The notes under the pieces are model-generated. The model saw only the letters and a list, made by a program, of their open reading frames with translations. It was not told the origin of the DNA and ran no database searches. Shown here in pieces: positions 40,280 through 50,158 of a stretch of 64,000 nucleotides of DNA. Position 1 is the stretch's first letter, and the number at the start of each line of letters is the position of its first letter. This stretch comes from Pseudomonas sp. stari2. Lineage in GTDB: Bacteria > Pseudomonadota > Gammaproteobacteria > Pseudomonadales > Pseudomonadaceae. The position numbers were made by a program, and so were the translations under genes. The DNA lies in contig NZ_CP099760.1 in assembly GCF_040760005.1 (NCBI RefSeq), positions 521,001 to 585,000 on the forward strand. The letters are read 5' to 3'.

Positions 40280-42507
40280 CGCTTGAACAGCCCCTTCAAT
40301 GCGTTTTTCAGTTCCGGGCTGACTTTGTCGCCCAGTTTTTCGTCGATTTTTTCACTGAGCTTGTCGCCGGCCATTTTGGTCGCGACCTGGCCCAGGCGCT
40401 CGTTGTCTACGCGGCAGGCCTTGGCGCCCAGTTCCAGCGGGCCACGGCAGCGCAGCGGCCATTCGATGCCGACGAACTTCTCGCCGACCTGGCAGGCCGG
40501 GTCCGGCATGGCGCTGGTGTCGCCTTCGACGATGATGCCGACGCGATAGTCCATGCCCAGCACTTTCAGGTCGATGTCGCCGTCGCCGTTGACGGTCATG
40601 CCCGGGATGCGCACTTTCAGATCCGGGTTGTTGGCGACGCCGTTGCGGAAGGTCAGGTTGCCCTTGAGCTCCTGGAACGGCGTGTCCTTGCCGCGCGGTT
40701 CGCCGCTCAGGGATTTGCGGTTGAGGGTGGCGATGCCTTTGCACAGTTGCTGTTCAAGGTTGGCATTGAGCAGCACGCCGTTGTTGATCACGAAACTGGC
40801 GTTGCCGTTGAGGGTGTCGATCAGTGCCTGTTGGCTGTTGCCGCTGCCGGTGACGGTACTGGTGAGGTTCACCAGGCCTTTGACCGGTGGGTTCTTGCCT
40901 TGGCTTTCGAGGATTTTTTCCACCGGCACCCGGTTGATCCGGGTTTGCAGATTCAGCACTGGTGTCGTCTGGCGCACGTCCAGCGTGCCCTTGGCTTCGA
41001 AGTCGCCGTTGTACAACTCGCCGCGAAGGTTCTCCAGGGTCAGCAGGCCGCCCTGGCCGGAGGCTTTCAGTGCAGCGTTCTGGATCGGCAATTTATCGAG
41101 GGTCAACTGGCCGAAGGTCAGGTCGGCGTTCACGTCCAGTTTGCTCAGGCGCTCCACCGGGAACAGGCGCTCGGTGCTCCAGGCGCTTTTGCTCGGTTTG
41201 TCCGGCAGCGGAGTGCTGCCGGCGCCGGCCATGGCATCGGCTTCGGTGCTGGCGACTTCGGTCTGCCGCGCCTGGGTGGCGCTGGCGGCTTTTTCCGATT
41301 TCGGCGGCAGGTAGCGGTCAACGTTGAAGGTGTCAGCCTTGAGGATCGCTCGCAGCGATTGCTTGGCGAAGTCTTCGACGGCGATGCGACCGCTGAAGCT
41401 GCTGTCGTCGAGTTTCAGGTTGATGTTGTCCAGCGCCAGGCTGGTCGGTGTGGCGGCGACACGGCTGACCAGTTCGACCTTGCTCAGGCTGCCTTCGGCC
41501 ATGGCCGGCAGGGTCTGGCCGATGCTGTCGACGAACTTGGCCAGATCGAACTGGGCAATGGAAATCGCACCAGTGATCTGCGGGGTCTTGTCCAGATCGT
41601 TGGCCTTCAGTTCGCCCAGTGCGCGCAACTGGTTGGCGGAGATCTTGATCCCGGTCCATTCGGCGACGTTCGCGGCCTTGTCGAGCAACATCTGCCCTTG
41701 GGCGGAGAACGTCATGGCTTTGCCTTGCAGCGGGTCGCCGGTCAGTTCGCCGGACAGCTTAAGATCTTCGAACTTGTAGCGTTGAAGGGCGCGCTCGATG
41801 CGCAGTTCGCCATTGAGCTCGGTGCGCACCCGCAGCACGGGCTGATTGGTGCTGAGGAACGCCGTGGCTTTCAGCGGAATGTTGGTCGAATCGTGCACCG
41901 CACCGGTGCTCAGCTGGATGCTTTCGGCGCTGAACTGTTTGCCGGTCTGCTCATCGTTGTATTCAACCCGGGCGTTGTTGACCGTCAGGCTGTCGATGTC
42001 GAGGCGGATCGGCTGCGGCGGCTTTTCCGGCTGGGCAGGCGTTTCGGCGACCGGTTCGCCGGCGGTAGCTGGCGGGGTGCTGCCCGGCGCAGGGGCGGCA
42101 GTCGGCAGCTTGCCGATGTCTTCCCAGTTGCCGTGGCCGTTCTTGTCGCGGTTCAGACGCAGGTTCAGGCCTTCGACGCGCACATCGCTCATCTGCACTT
42201 CGCGGCGCAGCAGCGGCAGCACGCGCACCGACAGACCGAGCATCTGCAGATCGGCATACGGCTCGTCAGGCTTGATCAGGGTGGCGACGCTGGCCTCGTG
42301 CAATTCCAGGCCGAGCCACGGGAACAGGCTCCAGCCGATATCGCCATTGAGCGTCAGCTCGATGTGGGCCTTGTCGCGGGCTATCTGGCGGATCTCGTTT
42401 TTGTAGTCGTTGGGATCGAAGAAGTGGGTCAGGGCGAAGCCCGCCGCCACAATGATCAGCAACAGCCCGAGAATTACCAGACCCAGGATTTTGCCGAACG
42501 CTTTCAT
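40276..42507 (-). CDS. AsmA-family protein
   Basis: 743 residues: a single N-terminal membrane anchor (about 7-26), AsmA N-terminal domain, long beta-rich middle, Ala/Pro-rich linker about residues 130-165 and a second at about 410-435. C-terminal AsmA_2-like region (VNLTSTVTGSGNSQQALIDTLNGNASF) and amphipathic tail. AsmA proteins belong to the repeating-beta-groove lipid-transfer group between inner and outer membrane. Coupled to mutY by ATGA overlap, a conserved Pseudomonas arrangement. Confidence 0.9.
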   Translation of the reverse strand: MKAFGKILGLVILGLLLIIVAAGFALTHFFDPNDYKNEIRQIARDKAHIELTLNGDIGWSLFPWLGLELHEASVATLIKPDEPYADLQMLGLSVRVLPLLRREVQMSDVRVEGLNLRLNRDKNGHGNWEDIGKLPTAAPAPGSTPPATAGEPVAETPAQPEKPPQPIRLDIDSLTVNNARVEYNDEQTGKQFSAESIQLSTGAVHDSTNIPLKATAFLSTNQPVLRVRTELNGELRIERALQRYKFEDLKLSGELTGDPLQGKAMTFSAQGQMLLDKAANVAEWTGIKISANQLRALGELKANDLDKTPQITGAISIAQFDLAKFVDSIGQTLPAMAEGSLSKVELVSRVAATPTSLALDNINLKLDDSSFSGRIAVEDFAKQSLRAILKADTFNVDRYLPPKSEKAASATQARQTEVASTEADAMAGAGSTPLPDKPSKSAWSTERLFPVERLSKLDVNADLTFGQLTLDKLPIQNAALKASGQGGLLTLENLRGELYNGDFEAKGTLDVRQTTPVLNLQTRINRVPVEKILESQGKNPPVKGLVNLTSTVTGSGNSQQALIDTLNGNASFVINNGVLLNANLEQQLCKGIATLNRKSLSGEPRGKDTPFQELKGNLTFRNGVANNPDLKVRIPGMTVNGDGDIDLKVLGMDYRVGIIVEGDTSAMPDPACQVGEKFVGIEWPLRCRGPLELGAKACRVDNERLGQVATKMAGDKLSEKIDEKLGDKVSPELKNALKGLFKR

Positions 42508-42861
42508 GGGCGAGTCCTTGTAGTTAGTCGAATTCGTAATTTAGCCGGGGAGTATAGCGCTGCCTGACCCCTTGCTGGTGCGGTGTCCTGAGGAGCCTCT
42601 TGAACCGCGGCGTGCAGCGCTTCGACAACGGTCGGCGGGAGGGTTCCCCGGTGATATGAGATCAGATGACTCGAAAAAGGTGATATCAGTTTGGTTTTTC
42701 TGTCACGTGCAGATGGTAACCTTCGCCCGTTCGTCCGTCCCTCTGCGACTTTTGGTCGCGCTTCAAGGAGCTCCACCCACTAACACGGTCATGCCTGCGT
42801 GCATAAAGGCCGGGGGTGAGCAGTGGCTGACGAACACATACTAATAATTGGGGGATACACA
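42508..42861. other. Divergent promoter region between asmA and the OFA transporter gene
   Basis: No convincing ORF. The word GGTGATAT occurs twice in direct orientation (42650-42657 and 42679-42686), a possible regulator site. GGGGGA lies before the transporter ATG as its ribosome site. No terminator. Confidence 0.4.
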
Positions 42862-44526
42862 ATGAGCACAAGCATCACGGCGGACGGCCTCAGCGCCGCC
42901 CAGCCTGCATTCCTGTCCAAGGAACGCATCATCGCCAAACCCGGTTTCAACCGCTGGCTGGTACCACCGGCCGCTCTGGCCATCCACTTGTGCATCGGCA
43001 TGGCCTACGGTTTCTCGGTGTTCTGGCTGCCGCTGTCCAAGGCACTCGGCATCACCGCGCCGGTGGCTTGCGCGCCGGACATGAGCTTCATCGCACAGGT
43101 TTTCTCGTCGCAATGCGACTGGCCGATCTCCATGCTCGGCTGGATCTACACCCTGTTCTTCATCTTCCTCGGCTGCTCGGCAGCGATCTGGGGTGGCTGG
43201 CTCGAACACGCAGGGCCACGCAAGGCCGGCGTTGTATCGGCACTGTGCTGGTGCGGCGGTCTGCTGATTTCCGCGCTGGGTATTTATACCCACCAGATCT
43301 GGCTGATGTGGATCGGCTCCGGCGTGATCGGCGGTATCGGTCTGGGTCTGGGCTATATCTCGCCGGTCTCGACTCTGATCAAGTGGTTCCCGGACAAGCG
43401 TGGCATGGCCACCGGCATGGCGATCATGGGCTTCGGTGGTGGCGCGATGGTCGGTGCTCCACTGGCAACTGCTCTGATGAGCCATTTCGCTTCGCCGACT
43501 GGCGTGGGCGTATGGCAGAGCTTCGTGGCCATGGCCGCGATCTATTTCGTGTTCATGATCGGTGGTGCACTGGCTTACCGCGTGCCGCCAACCGGCTGGA
43601 AGCCTGAGGGCTGGACCGCTCCGGCGAAGAAAGCCTCGAATGCGATGATCACCCACCGTCACGTTCACGTGAATGTGGCGTGGAAAACCCCGCAATTCCG
43701 TCTGGTGTGGCTGGTGCTGTGCCTGAACGTGTCCGCCGGTATCGGCATCCTCGGCATGGCTTCGCCACTGTTGCAGGAAGTGTTCGGTGGAAAATTGATC
43801 GGTGTCGATCTGCCGTTCGGTCAGCTGGACGCCGGGCAACTGGCCTCGATCGCAGCGATTGCGGCCGGTTTCACCGGTCTGCTGAGCCTGTTCAACATCG
43901 GCGGTCGTTTCTTCTGGGCGTCGTTCTCGGACTATCTGGGCCGCAAGAACACTTACTTCGTGTTCTTTGCACTGGGTTTTGCGCTGTACGCGTTGATCCC
44001 GAACCTCGGTCACCTGGGCAACGTTGCGCTGTTCGTGGCGGCGTTTTGCATCATCCTGTCGATGTACGGCGGTGGTTTTGCAACCGTTCCGGCCTATCTG
44101 GCGGACCTGTTCGGCACGCAAATGGTCGGCGCGATCCACGGTCGTCTGCTGACCGCCTGGGCCGCCGCTGGCGTGCTGGGTCCGGTGCTGGTGAACTACC
44201 TGCGTGAGTATCAGTTGAGCATCGGTGTTGAACGCGCCGCTGCTTACGACATCACCCTGTACATCCTCGCCGGCCTGCTGGTGCTGGGTTTCCTGTGCAA
44301 CCTGCTGGTGCGCCCGGTAGCGGACAAGTACTTCATGACCGACGCCGAACTGGCCGCCGAGCAGGCGCTGGGCCACGACAAGGGTGCTGACAGCAGCACT
44401 GTGCTGGAGTGGAAAGCCGCGCCGGGCAGCAAGCCGCTGGCAATCGCTGCGTGGCTGGTGGTAGGGATTCCGTTGGCGTGGGGTGTGTGGGTGACCCTGC
44501 AGAAGACGGCGGTGCTGTTCCACTAA
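42862..44526 (+). CDS. OFA-family MFS transporter (oxalate/formate antiporter-like)
   Basis: 554 residues, 12 membrane segments with a cytoplasmic loop at about residue 250 and an extra segment at the C-terminus. Family landmarks are GMAYGFSVFWLPLS, the long first periplasmic loop with cysteines (CAPDMSF, SSQCDWP), WFPDKRGMATGMAIMGFG and FGTQMVGAIHGRLLTAW. Related transporters carry oxalate, formate or other small monocarboxylates; the true substrate is not known. The ATG at 42862 has GGGGGA 8 bases upstream. Confidence 0.87.
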   Translation: MSTSITADGLSAAQPAFLSKERIIAKPGFNRWLVPPAALAIHLCIGMAYGFSVFWLPLSKALGITAPVACAPDMSFIAQVFSSQCDWPISMLGWIYTLFFIFLGCSAAIWGGWLEHAGPRKAGVVSALCWCGGLLISALGIYTHQIWLMWIGSGVIGGIGLGLGYISPVSTLIKWFPDKRGMATGMAIMGFGGGAMVGAPLATALMSHFASPTGVGVWQSFVAMAAIYFVFMIGGALAYRVPPTGWKPEGWTAPAKKASNAMITHRHVHVNVAWKTPQFRLVWLVLCLNVSAGIGILGMASPLLQEVFGGKLIGVDLPFGQLDAGQLASIAAIAAGFTGLLSLFNIGGRFFWASFSDYLGRKNTYFVFFALGFALYALIPNLGHLGNVALFVAAFCIILSMYGGGFATVPAYLADLFGTQMVGAIHGRLLTAWAAAGVLGPVLVNYLREYQLSIGVERAAAYDITLYILAGLLVLGFLCNLLVRPVADKYFMTDAELAAEQALGHDKGADSSTVLEWKAAPGSKPLAIAAWLVVGIPLAWGVWVTLQKTAVLFH

Positions 44527-44542
44527 GTAAAACGTCGTAACC

Positions 44543-44634
44543 CTGTGGGAGCGAGCCTGCTCGCGATAGCGGTCTGACAGTCGACAGTGATGTTGAATGT
44601 GCGGCCCTCATCGCGGGCAAGCTCGCTCCCACAG
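44543..44634. repeat. REP doublet (REPIN-like)
   Basis: CTGTGGGAGCGAGCCTGCTC at the left and its near-complement ending GCTCGCTCCCACAG at the right, around a variable centre of about 45 bases. This is the classic Pseudomonas REP pair, which forms a long cruciform or hairpin and is mobilised by RAYT transposases. It lies in the gap between the transporter and hisB. Confidence 0.9.
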
Positions 44635-44722
44635 TTGTTTTGGGCTGTATGAAATGGCTTGTATGGACATGTCTATCCCCGACAGTACGGGCTTCTATCC
44701 GTCTGCCATATCACGTCTCGTG

Positions 44723-44751
44723 TTTCTGTTTCGGCCCCGCGCCCCTATAAT
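44723..44751 (+). promoter_or_regulatory. Promoter of the his cluster
   Basis: A perfect -10 TATAAT lies at 44746-44751, 38 bases before the hisB ATG. The matching -35 is weak (TTTCTG-like). No leader peptide with His codons was seen. Confidence 0.5.
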
Positions 44752-44789
44752 GGCTGCCTTTTTCGCCCAATGATTTTGCGGAGCTGGTG

Positions 44790-45383
44790 ATGGCCGAACG
44801 TAAGGCGTCTGTCGAGCGCGACACTCTGGAAACCCAGATCAAAGCCTCGATCAACCTTGATGGCACCGGAAAGGCCCGATTCGATATCGGTGTTCCTTTT
44901 CTTGAGCACATGCTGGATCAGATCGCCCGTCACGGGTTGATCGACCTGGATATCCAATGCAAGGGCGATCTGCATATCGACGACCACCATACCGTGGAAG
45001 ACGTCGGTATCACCCTTGGCCAGGCCTTCGCGCAAGCCATCGGCGACAAGAAAGGCATCCGTCGCTACGGCCACGCCTACGTGCCGCTCGATGAAGCGCT
45101 GTCGCGCGTAGTGATCGACTTCTCCGGCCGTCCGGGCCTGCAGATGCACGTGCCGTACACCCGCGCCACCGTCGGCGGTTTCGACGTCGACCTGTTCCAG
45201 GAATTCTTCCAGGGCTTCGTCAACCACGCGCTGGTCAGCCTGCACATCGACAACCTGCGCGGCACCAACACCCACCACCAGATCGAAACCGTGTTCAAGG
45301 CTTTCGGCCGCGCACTGCGCATGGCCGTCGAACTGGACGAGCGCATGGCCGGCCAGATGCCTTCGACCAAGGGCGTGCTGTAA
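44790..45383 (+). CDS. hisB: Imidazoleglycerol-phosphate dehydratase
   Basis: 197 residues, monofunctional IGPD as usual in Pseudomonas. The manganese-binding motifs are [13 protein letters not shown] (DDHHTVED) and NTHHQIET. Start is ATG 44790 with GGAG 6 bases before; the preceding GTG is in frame but poorer. Sixth step of histidine synthesis. Its TAATG overlaps hisH. Confidence 0.97.
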   Translation: MAERKASVERDTLETQIKASINLDGTGKARFDIGVPFLEHMLDQIARHGLIDLDIQCKGDLHIDDHHTVEDVGITLGQAFAQAIGDKKGIRRYGHAYVPLDEALSRVVIDFSGRPGLQMHVPYTRATVGGFDVDLFQEFFQGFVNHALVSLHIDNLRGTNTHHQIETVFKAFGRALRMAVELDERMAGQMPSTKGVL

Positions 45384-46021
45384 TGCAGACGGTTGCAGTC
45401 ATCGATTACGGCATGGGCAACCTGCACTCGGTGGCCAAGGCCCTCGAGCACGTCGGCGCCGGCAAGGTGTTGATCACCAGCGATGCGGACGTGATCCGCG
45501 AAGCCGACCGCGTGGTTTTCCCCGGCGTCGGCGCGATTCGCGATTGCATGGCGGAGATCCGTCGCCTCGGTTTCGACTCGCTGGTACGCGAAGTCAGCCA
45601 GGATCGCCCGTTCCTCGGCATCTGCGTTGGCATGCAAGCCTTGCTCGACACCAGCGAAGAAAACGACGGCGTGGATTGCATCGGCCTGTTCCCGGGCGCG
45701 GTGAAGTTCTTCGGCAAAGACCTGCATGAAGACGGCGAGCACCTTAAAGTCCCGCACATGGGCTGGAACGAAGTGAAGCAGTCGGTGGATCACCCGCTTT
45801 GGCACAACATTCCGGACCTGGCGCGTTTCTACTTCGTGCACAGCTACTACATCGCCGCCGGTAATCCGCGCCAAGTGGTCGGCAGCGGTCATTACGGTGT
45901 CGATTTCGCCGCAGCGCTGGCCGAAGGTTCGCGTTTCGCCGTGCAGTTTCACCCGGAGAAGAGCCATACCCATGGCCTGCAATTGCTGCAGAACTTCGCG
46001 GCGTGGGACGGTCGCTGGTAA
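45383..46021 (+). CDS. hisH: Imidazole glycerol phosphate synthase glutaminase subunit
   Basis: 212 residues, class I glutamine amidotransferase. Nucleophile Cys81 in GICVGMQ; His and Glu of the triad in QFHPEKS near the end. It delivers ammonia to HisF. The start overlaps the hisB stop by one base. Confidence 0.97.
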   Translation: MQTVAVIDYGMGNLHSVAKALEHVGAGKVLITSDADVIREADRVVFPGVGAIRDCMAEIRRLGFDSLVREVSQDRPFLGICVGMQALLDTSEENDGVDCIGLFPGAVKFFGKDLHEDGEHLKVPHMGWNEVKQSVDHPLWHNIPDLARFYFVHSYYIAAGNPRQVVGSGHYGVDFAAALAEGSRFAVQFHPEKSHTHGLQLLQNFAAWDGRW

Positions 46022-46279
46022 ATGGCCACCAAGAAAAAACCGCCGATCCTGACCCTCACGCCCGAGCAGGAAAGCGATGCAAATCGCAAGATCCAGCGGT
46101 TCATGGAGGATCGTTTCGAACTGGACCTGGGTTCGTTCGAGGCGGCGGAAATTCTTGAGCTGTTTACCCGCGAAATTGCTCCGCACTATTACAACAGGGC
46201 GATTTTCGATGTGCAGACCCAGCTCAAGGAGCGGTTTGAAAGCATCGAAAGCGACCTGTGGGCGCTCGAGAAAAACTGA
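46022..46279 (+). CDS. DUF2164 protein in the his operon
   Basis: 85 residues beginning immediately after the hisH stop (0-base gap). DUF2164 signature ILTLTPEQESDANRKIQRF and an acidic, helical body (FELDLGSFEAAEILELF). Known in many proteobacteria; function unknown. Its fixed place between hisH and hisA suggests cotranscription rather than a proven role in histidine synthesis. Confidence 0.92.
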   Translation: MATKKKPPILTLTPEQESDANRKIQRFMEDRFELDLGSFEAAEILELFTREIAPHYYNRAIFDVQTQLKERFESIESDLWALEKN

Positions 46280-46321
46280 TTTCCGAGCCAAGCTGAACAT
46301 TCAAATTTGAAGGTTTGCCAG

Positions 46322-47059
46322 ATGCTGATTATTCCCGCTATCGATCTTAAAGACGGTGCCTGCGTACGTCTGCGCCAGGGCCGCATGGAAGATTCCACAG
46401 TGTTCTCCGATGACCCGGTGAGCATGGCTGCCAAGTGGGTGGAGGGCGGTTGCCGTCGTCTGCATCTGGTCGATCTGAATGGCGCTTTCGAAGGTCAGCC
46501 GGTCAACGGCGAAGTGGTGACTGCGATTGCCAAGCGCTATCCGACCCTGCCGATCCAGATCGGCGGCGGTATTCGTTCGCTGGAAACCATCGAGCACTAC
46601 GTCAAGGCCGGCGTGAGCTACGTGATCATCGGCACCAAGGCTGTGAAGAATCCGGCGTTCGTCGCTGAAGCCTGCCGCGCCTTCCCGGGCAAGATCATCG
46701 TCGGTCTGGATGCCAAGGACGGTTTTGTCGCCACCGATGGCTGGGCTGAAATCAGCACCGTGCAGGTCATCGACCTGGCCAAGCAATTCGAAGCCGACGG
46801 CGTGTCCTCGATCGTTTATACCGACATCGCCAAAGACGGCATGATGCAGGGCTGCAACGTACCGTTCACTGCTGCTCTGGCTGCTGCCACGAAGATCCCG
46901 GTGATCGCTTCCGGCGGCATTCACAACCTGGGTGACATCAAGTCGCTGCTTGACGCCAAGGCGCCAGGCATCATCGGCGCCATCACCGGCCGGGCGATCT
47001 ACGAAGGCACCCTCGACGTCGCCGAAGCGCAAGCTTTCTGCGATTCGTATCAAGGCTGA
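46322..47059 (+). CDS. hisA: ProFAR isomerase
   Basis: 245 residues, TIM barrel. Catalytic Asp8 ([10 protein letters not shown]) and Asp130 region ([13 protein letters not shown]); phosphate-binding GGIR and ASGG. The start is ATG 46322; the frame is open 15 bases further up. Fourth step of histidine synthesis. Confidence 0.97.
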   Translation: MLIIPAIDLKDGACVRLRQGRMEDSTVFSDDPVSMAAKWVEGGCRRLHLVDLNGAFEGQPVNGEVVTAIAKRYPTLPIQIGGGIRSLETIEHYVKAGVSYVIIGTKAVKNPAFVAEACRAFPGKIIVGLDAKDGFVATDGWAEISTVQVIDLAKQFEADGVSSIVYTDIAKDGMMQGCNVPFTAALAAATKIPVIASGGIHNLGDIKSLLDAKAPGIIGAITGRAIYEGTLDVAEAQAFCDSYQG

Positions 47060-47068
47060 GGACTGACC

Positions 47069-47839
47069 ATGGCGCTGGCCAAACGCATCATCCCTTGCCT
47101 GGACGTGGACAACGGCCGGGTCGTCAAAGGTGTGAAGTTCGAGAACATCCGTGACGCCGGCGACCCGGTGGAAATCGCCCGTCGCTACGACGAGCAGGGT
47201 GCCGACGAGATTACCTTTCTCGATATCACCGCCAGCGTCGATGGCCGTGACACCACGCTGCACACCGTCGAACGCATGGCCAGTCAGGTGTTCATTCCGC
47301 TGACCGTCGGCGGTGGCGTGCGCACCGTGCAGGACATTCGCAACCTGCTCAACGCCGGTGCGGACAAGGTGTCGATCAACACCGCTGCCGTGTTCAACCC
47401 GGAATTCGTCGGCGAAGCGGCGCAGCATTTCGGCTCGCAATGCATCGTCGTCGCCATCGACGCGAAGAAGGTCTCGGGACCTGGCGAAACCCCGCGCTGG
47501 GAGATCTTCACTCACGGCGGTCGCAAACCGACCGGCCTCGACGCGGTCGAGTGGGCGAAGAAAATGGAAGGCCTGGGTGCCGGTGAAATCCTCCTGACCA
47601 GCATGGATCAGGACGGCATGAAAAACGGCTTTGACCTCGGCGTGACGCGCGCCATCAGCGATGCGCTGGGCATTCCGGTGATCGCTTCCGGCGGCGTCGG
47701 CAACCTGCAACATCTGGCTGACGGCATTCTTGAAGGTCACGCCAGCGCAGTACTGGCAGCGAGTATTTTCCACTTCGGCGAATACACGGTTCAGGAAGCC
47801 AAGGCTTACATGGCTCACCGCGGCATCGTAATGCGTTAA
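47069..47839 (+). CDS. hisF: Imidazole glycerol phosphate synthase cyclase subunit
   Basis: 256 residues, TIM barrel paralogous to HisA. Catalytic Asp11 ([10 protein letters not shown]) and Asp130-region (VVAIDAKKV), ammonia tunnel residues in [10 protein letters not shown]. It forms IGPS with HisH, 9 bases after hisA. Confidence 0.97.
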   Translation: MALAKRIIPCLDVDNGRVVKGVKFENIRDAGDPVEIARRYDEQGADEITFLDITASVDGRDTTLHTVERMASQVFIPLTVGGGVRTVQDIRNLLNAGADKVSINTAAVFNPEFVGEAAQHFGSQCIVVAIDAKKVSGPGETPRWEIFTHGGRKPTGLDAVEWAKKMEGLGAGEILLTSMDQDGMKNGFDLGVTRAISDALGIPVIASGGVGNLQHLADGILEGHASAVLAASIFHFGEYTVQEAKAYMAHRGIVMR

Positions 47840-47863
47840 ACAACCATACAGGCCAGTGGACAG

Positions 47864-47897
47864 CATGGCGTACCCAAGGCACTCTTGGGCACGCCAT
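47864..47897. terminator. Hairpin downstream of hisF
   Basis: CATGGCG and CGCCATG plus CCCAAG and CTTGGG form a 14-pair stem with a small mismatch around GCACT. No T-run. It may end the his transcript or shield the next gene, 18 bases on. Confidence 0.5.
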
Positions 47898-47915
47898 GGA
47901 TTTCGGTAGCCCGAC

Positions 47916-48671
47916 ATGATCAAACGCCTGCTTCTCGCTCTCGCCAGTGCCTCCGTGTTGTTGATCAACGCTGGCCACGCCGAAGAAAGTCCCGACACCG
48001 ATCTGGTGCTCCTCACCGAAAACTTCCCGCCGTACAACATGGCGAAGAACGGCAAGAATTTCGCTCAAGACGAAAACATCAACGGCATCGCCACTGACAT
48101 CGTGCGCGAGATGTTCAAGCGTGCCGGCATCACTTACAGCCTGACCCTGCGCTTTCCTTGGGAGCGGGTCTACAAGCTGGCACTGGAGAATCCTGGTTAT
48201 GGCGCGTTCGTCATGGCGCGCCTGCCGGATCGCGAGACGCTGTTCAAGTGGGTCGGCCCCATCGGCCCGGATGACTGGGTCATGCTGGCCAAGGCCGACA
48301 GCAAGATCACCCTCGAAACCCTGAATGACGCACGCAAATACAAGATCGGTGCCTACAAGGGCGATGCGATTGCCGAGACTCTGACCAAGCAGGGCCTGAA
48401 ACCGGTGGTAGTTTTGCGTGATCAGGACAACGCCAAAAAGCTTGTCAGCGGCCAGATCGACCTGTGGGCCACCGGCGATCCTGCCGGGCGTTATCTGGCA
48501 CGGCAGGATGGCGTGACCGGCTTGAAAACCGTGCTTCGCTTCAACAGCGCCGAGCTGTATCTGGCGCTGAACAAGGATGTGCCGGACGAGGCCGTTGCGA
48601 AGTTGCAGGCTGCGCTCGATCAGATGCGCAAGGACGGCGTGGTCGACGAGATCATGGGACGATATTTGTAA
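47916..48671 (+). CDS. Periplasmic solute-binding protein (family 3)
   Basis: 251 residues with signal peptide about 1-22 (GHA-E). Family-3-type fold with LLTENFPPYNMAKNG, FPWERVYKLALENPGYGAF and DLWATGDPAGRY. This subgroup (amidst polar amino acid binders) often stands without ABC permease genes, as here. Ligand unknown. Its last 20 bases overlap the convergent Vps62-like gene. Confidence 0.87.
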   Translation: MIKRLLLALASASVLLINAGHAEESPDTDLVLLTENFPPYNMAKNGKNFAQDENINGIATDIVREMFKRAGITYSLTLRFPWERVYKLALENPGYGAFVMARLPDRETLFKWVGPIGPDDWVMLAKADSKITLETLNDARKYKIGAYKGDAIAETLTKQGLKPVVVLRDQDNAKKLVSGQIDLWATGDPAGRYLARQDGVTGLKTVLRFNSAELYLALNKDVPDEAVAKLQAALDQMRKDGVVDEIMGRYL

Positions 48672-50040
48672 CAGTGGGCTCCTCACCCATCGGCTGCGAG
48701 ACGGTATCGACATTGTTGCTTTCGCTGTCTGAACGGCTTTCGCTTGCTTGCGGCTCTTGCGCCAGTTGTGGAGTGAAAATCAGCGTGCTATCGGTTTCTG
48801 GCGGATATTCGGTCAGATACAGGCTTTCGTCATCGGTGTAACCGATGCTGACCGCCACTGGCGTACCATCCGCACGTTTCAGCGTGTAAAAGCTCTGTAT
48901 TTGATAGATCGCCACGGCCTTGCTTTTGGCTGCCATGGCGACGATGTCCAATGGGCGAGAATCATTCCAGCCGCTGGAAGATTTCTCGGAGTAAGTGAAG
49001 TCCTTGTACAAATGAGCCGAGAACCTGATGGGCCGGACGCCGCTCGCCCCCTTCTCCGACCACACCGTCGCAATTTCGATAGAGCTGAGGCGGCTGAAAA
49101 TGTGCAGCATCTGTGCATTTTGAGCCCGGAGTGCTCGCCACTTGAAAGGTCGCGGTTGGTCACTGGTGTTGTGTCCATGTCCCACCAGCACATATTGATC
49201 CGTCCGCTCCAGACGGTAGAAAGGGGATGTACGCAACTGCTCGCCTGGAGGCAAGTGATCGGTCACGGTGAACCAGGGAATGCGAACAGTTTGAGTGAGT
49301 TTGGAGGGTTCCAGTTCTGAAGGTGCTTCATACCCCGATAGCTTTGGAGCCTCCGGGGCTGATGCTGACTGGCGAGGGATCTGCATCCGTAATGCGTAAG
49401 CGGCGGATGTAGCGGGTCTGGAATGGCTCTGGACACCGAAAAACGTCCCCGGTGCAAAGTAGATTTCACCAGCGGCAGCCTGCGGAGGATCAATGTTCCA
49501 GGCGCTGAAATTCTGCCTGGCGCCACTGCCTTTATCGTTCCAGATCAGGCCGCCGATCCCTGTGGCAATGACCAGGTCTTCCCGGACACAGCGGACCGCA
49601 TTGAGTAATGGCTTGTCACGACCGTTGGAACAGACAAGCCCCATGGCCACGTAGCCGGCAGGAGGGATCGGGCGCCATACCGTGCAGTCGGCGGCGGCGC
49701 CGGAGTTGGAGTCTCTCCAGACTCTTTCATAGTCTGTGGGCGGGCTGAGTGCCCTGCCTTGGGAAGCATCCTCACTTTGCGGCTCGCCTTCGCAGACGAC
49801 AGCCATGATTCTGTTTCCATTGACATTGTCGTATCCGGTCACCGCCAGATCCCCCAGAGGAAAATATCCTGGCAGCAGATCAGGGGCGGGGGTCGGGCGC
49901 CAGAAACTACCGACAGAGGAGCCCGAGCCCCGACTGTCCCATATCCTGTGAAACTCGCTGGTGAAATTGATCAGCAGATTGCCGAACTTTATCGATTCCA
50001 TTTGCTCGGCCGGAAATGTGTTGCTGTCGTTGCTAGTCAT
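48652..50040 (-). CDS. Vps62-related protein
   Basis: 462 residues. Start at 50040 (MTSNDSNTF) with AGGA upstream. Related to the fungal Vps62/plant DUF946 family: FHRIWDSRGSGSSVGSFWRP, GYFPLGDLAVTGYDNVNG and VWRPIPPAGYVAMGLV are recurring beta-prism-like blocks (quoted as segments). No signal peptide. An acidic, Ser/Glu-rich tail (ESRSDSESNN) ends it. Function unknown; secreted or toxin roles have been proposed for relatives, not shown here. Confidence 0.78.
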   Translation of the reverse strand: MTSNDSNTFPAEQMESIKFGNLLINFTSEFHRIWDSRGSGSSVGSFWRPTPAPDLLPGYFPLGDLAVTGYDNVNGNRIMAVVCEGEPQSEDASQGRALSPPTDYERVWRDSNSGAAADCTVWRPIPPAGYVAMGLVCSNGRDKPLLNAVRCVREDLVIATGIGGLIWNDKGSGARQNFSAWNIDPPQAAAGEIYFAPGTFFGVQSHSRPATSAAYALRMQIPRQSASAPEAPKLSGYEAPSELEPSKLTQTVRIPWFTVTDHLPPGEQLRTSPFYRLERTDQYVLVGHGHNTSDQPRPFKWRALRAQNAQMLHIFSRLSSIEIATVWSEKGASGVRPIRFSAHLYKDFTYSEKSSSGWNDSRPLDIVAMAAKSKAVAIYQIQSFYTLKRADGTPVAVSIGYTDDESLYLTEYPPETDSTLIFTPQLAQEPQASESRSDSESNNVDTVSQPMGEEPTVTNIVP

Positions 50041-50158
50041 AGTCAGTCCTGAAGTTTGAAAGGCGACTCGTGGAGGTCGCTGACACTTGCAAGGCTGACT
50101 ATCCCGACTGGGCCAAGTCTTCTGGCGGTAACTATGTGTGACGGTTGTTTCAGGGCAT

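Noticed and set aside
40747..42567. 606-residue plus-strand ORF opposite asmA
   Set aside because: Shadow frame; no domain recognised and asmA is clearly real on the minus strand.
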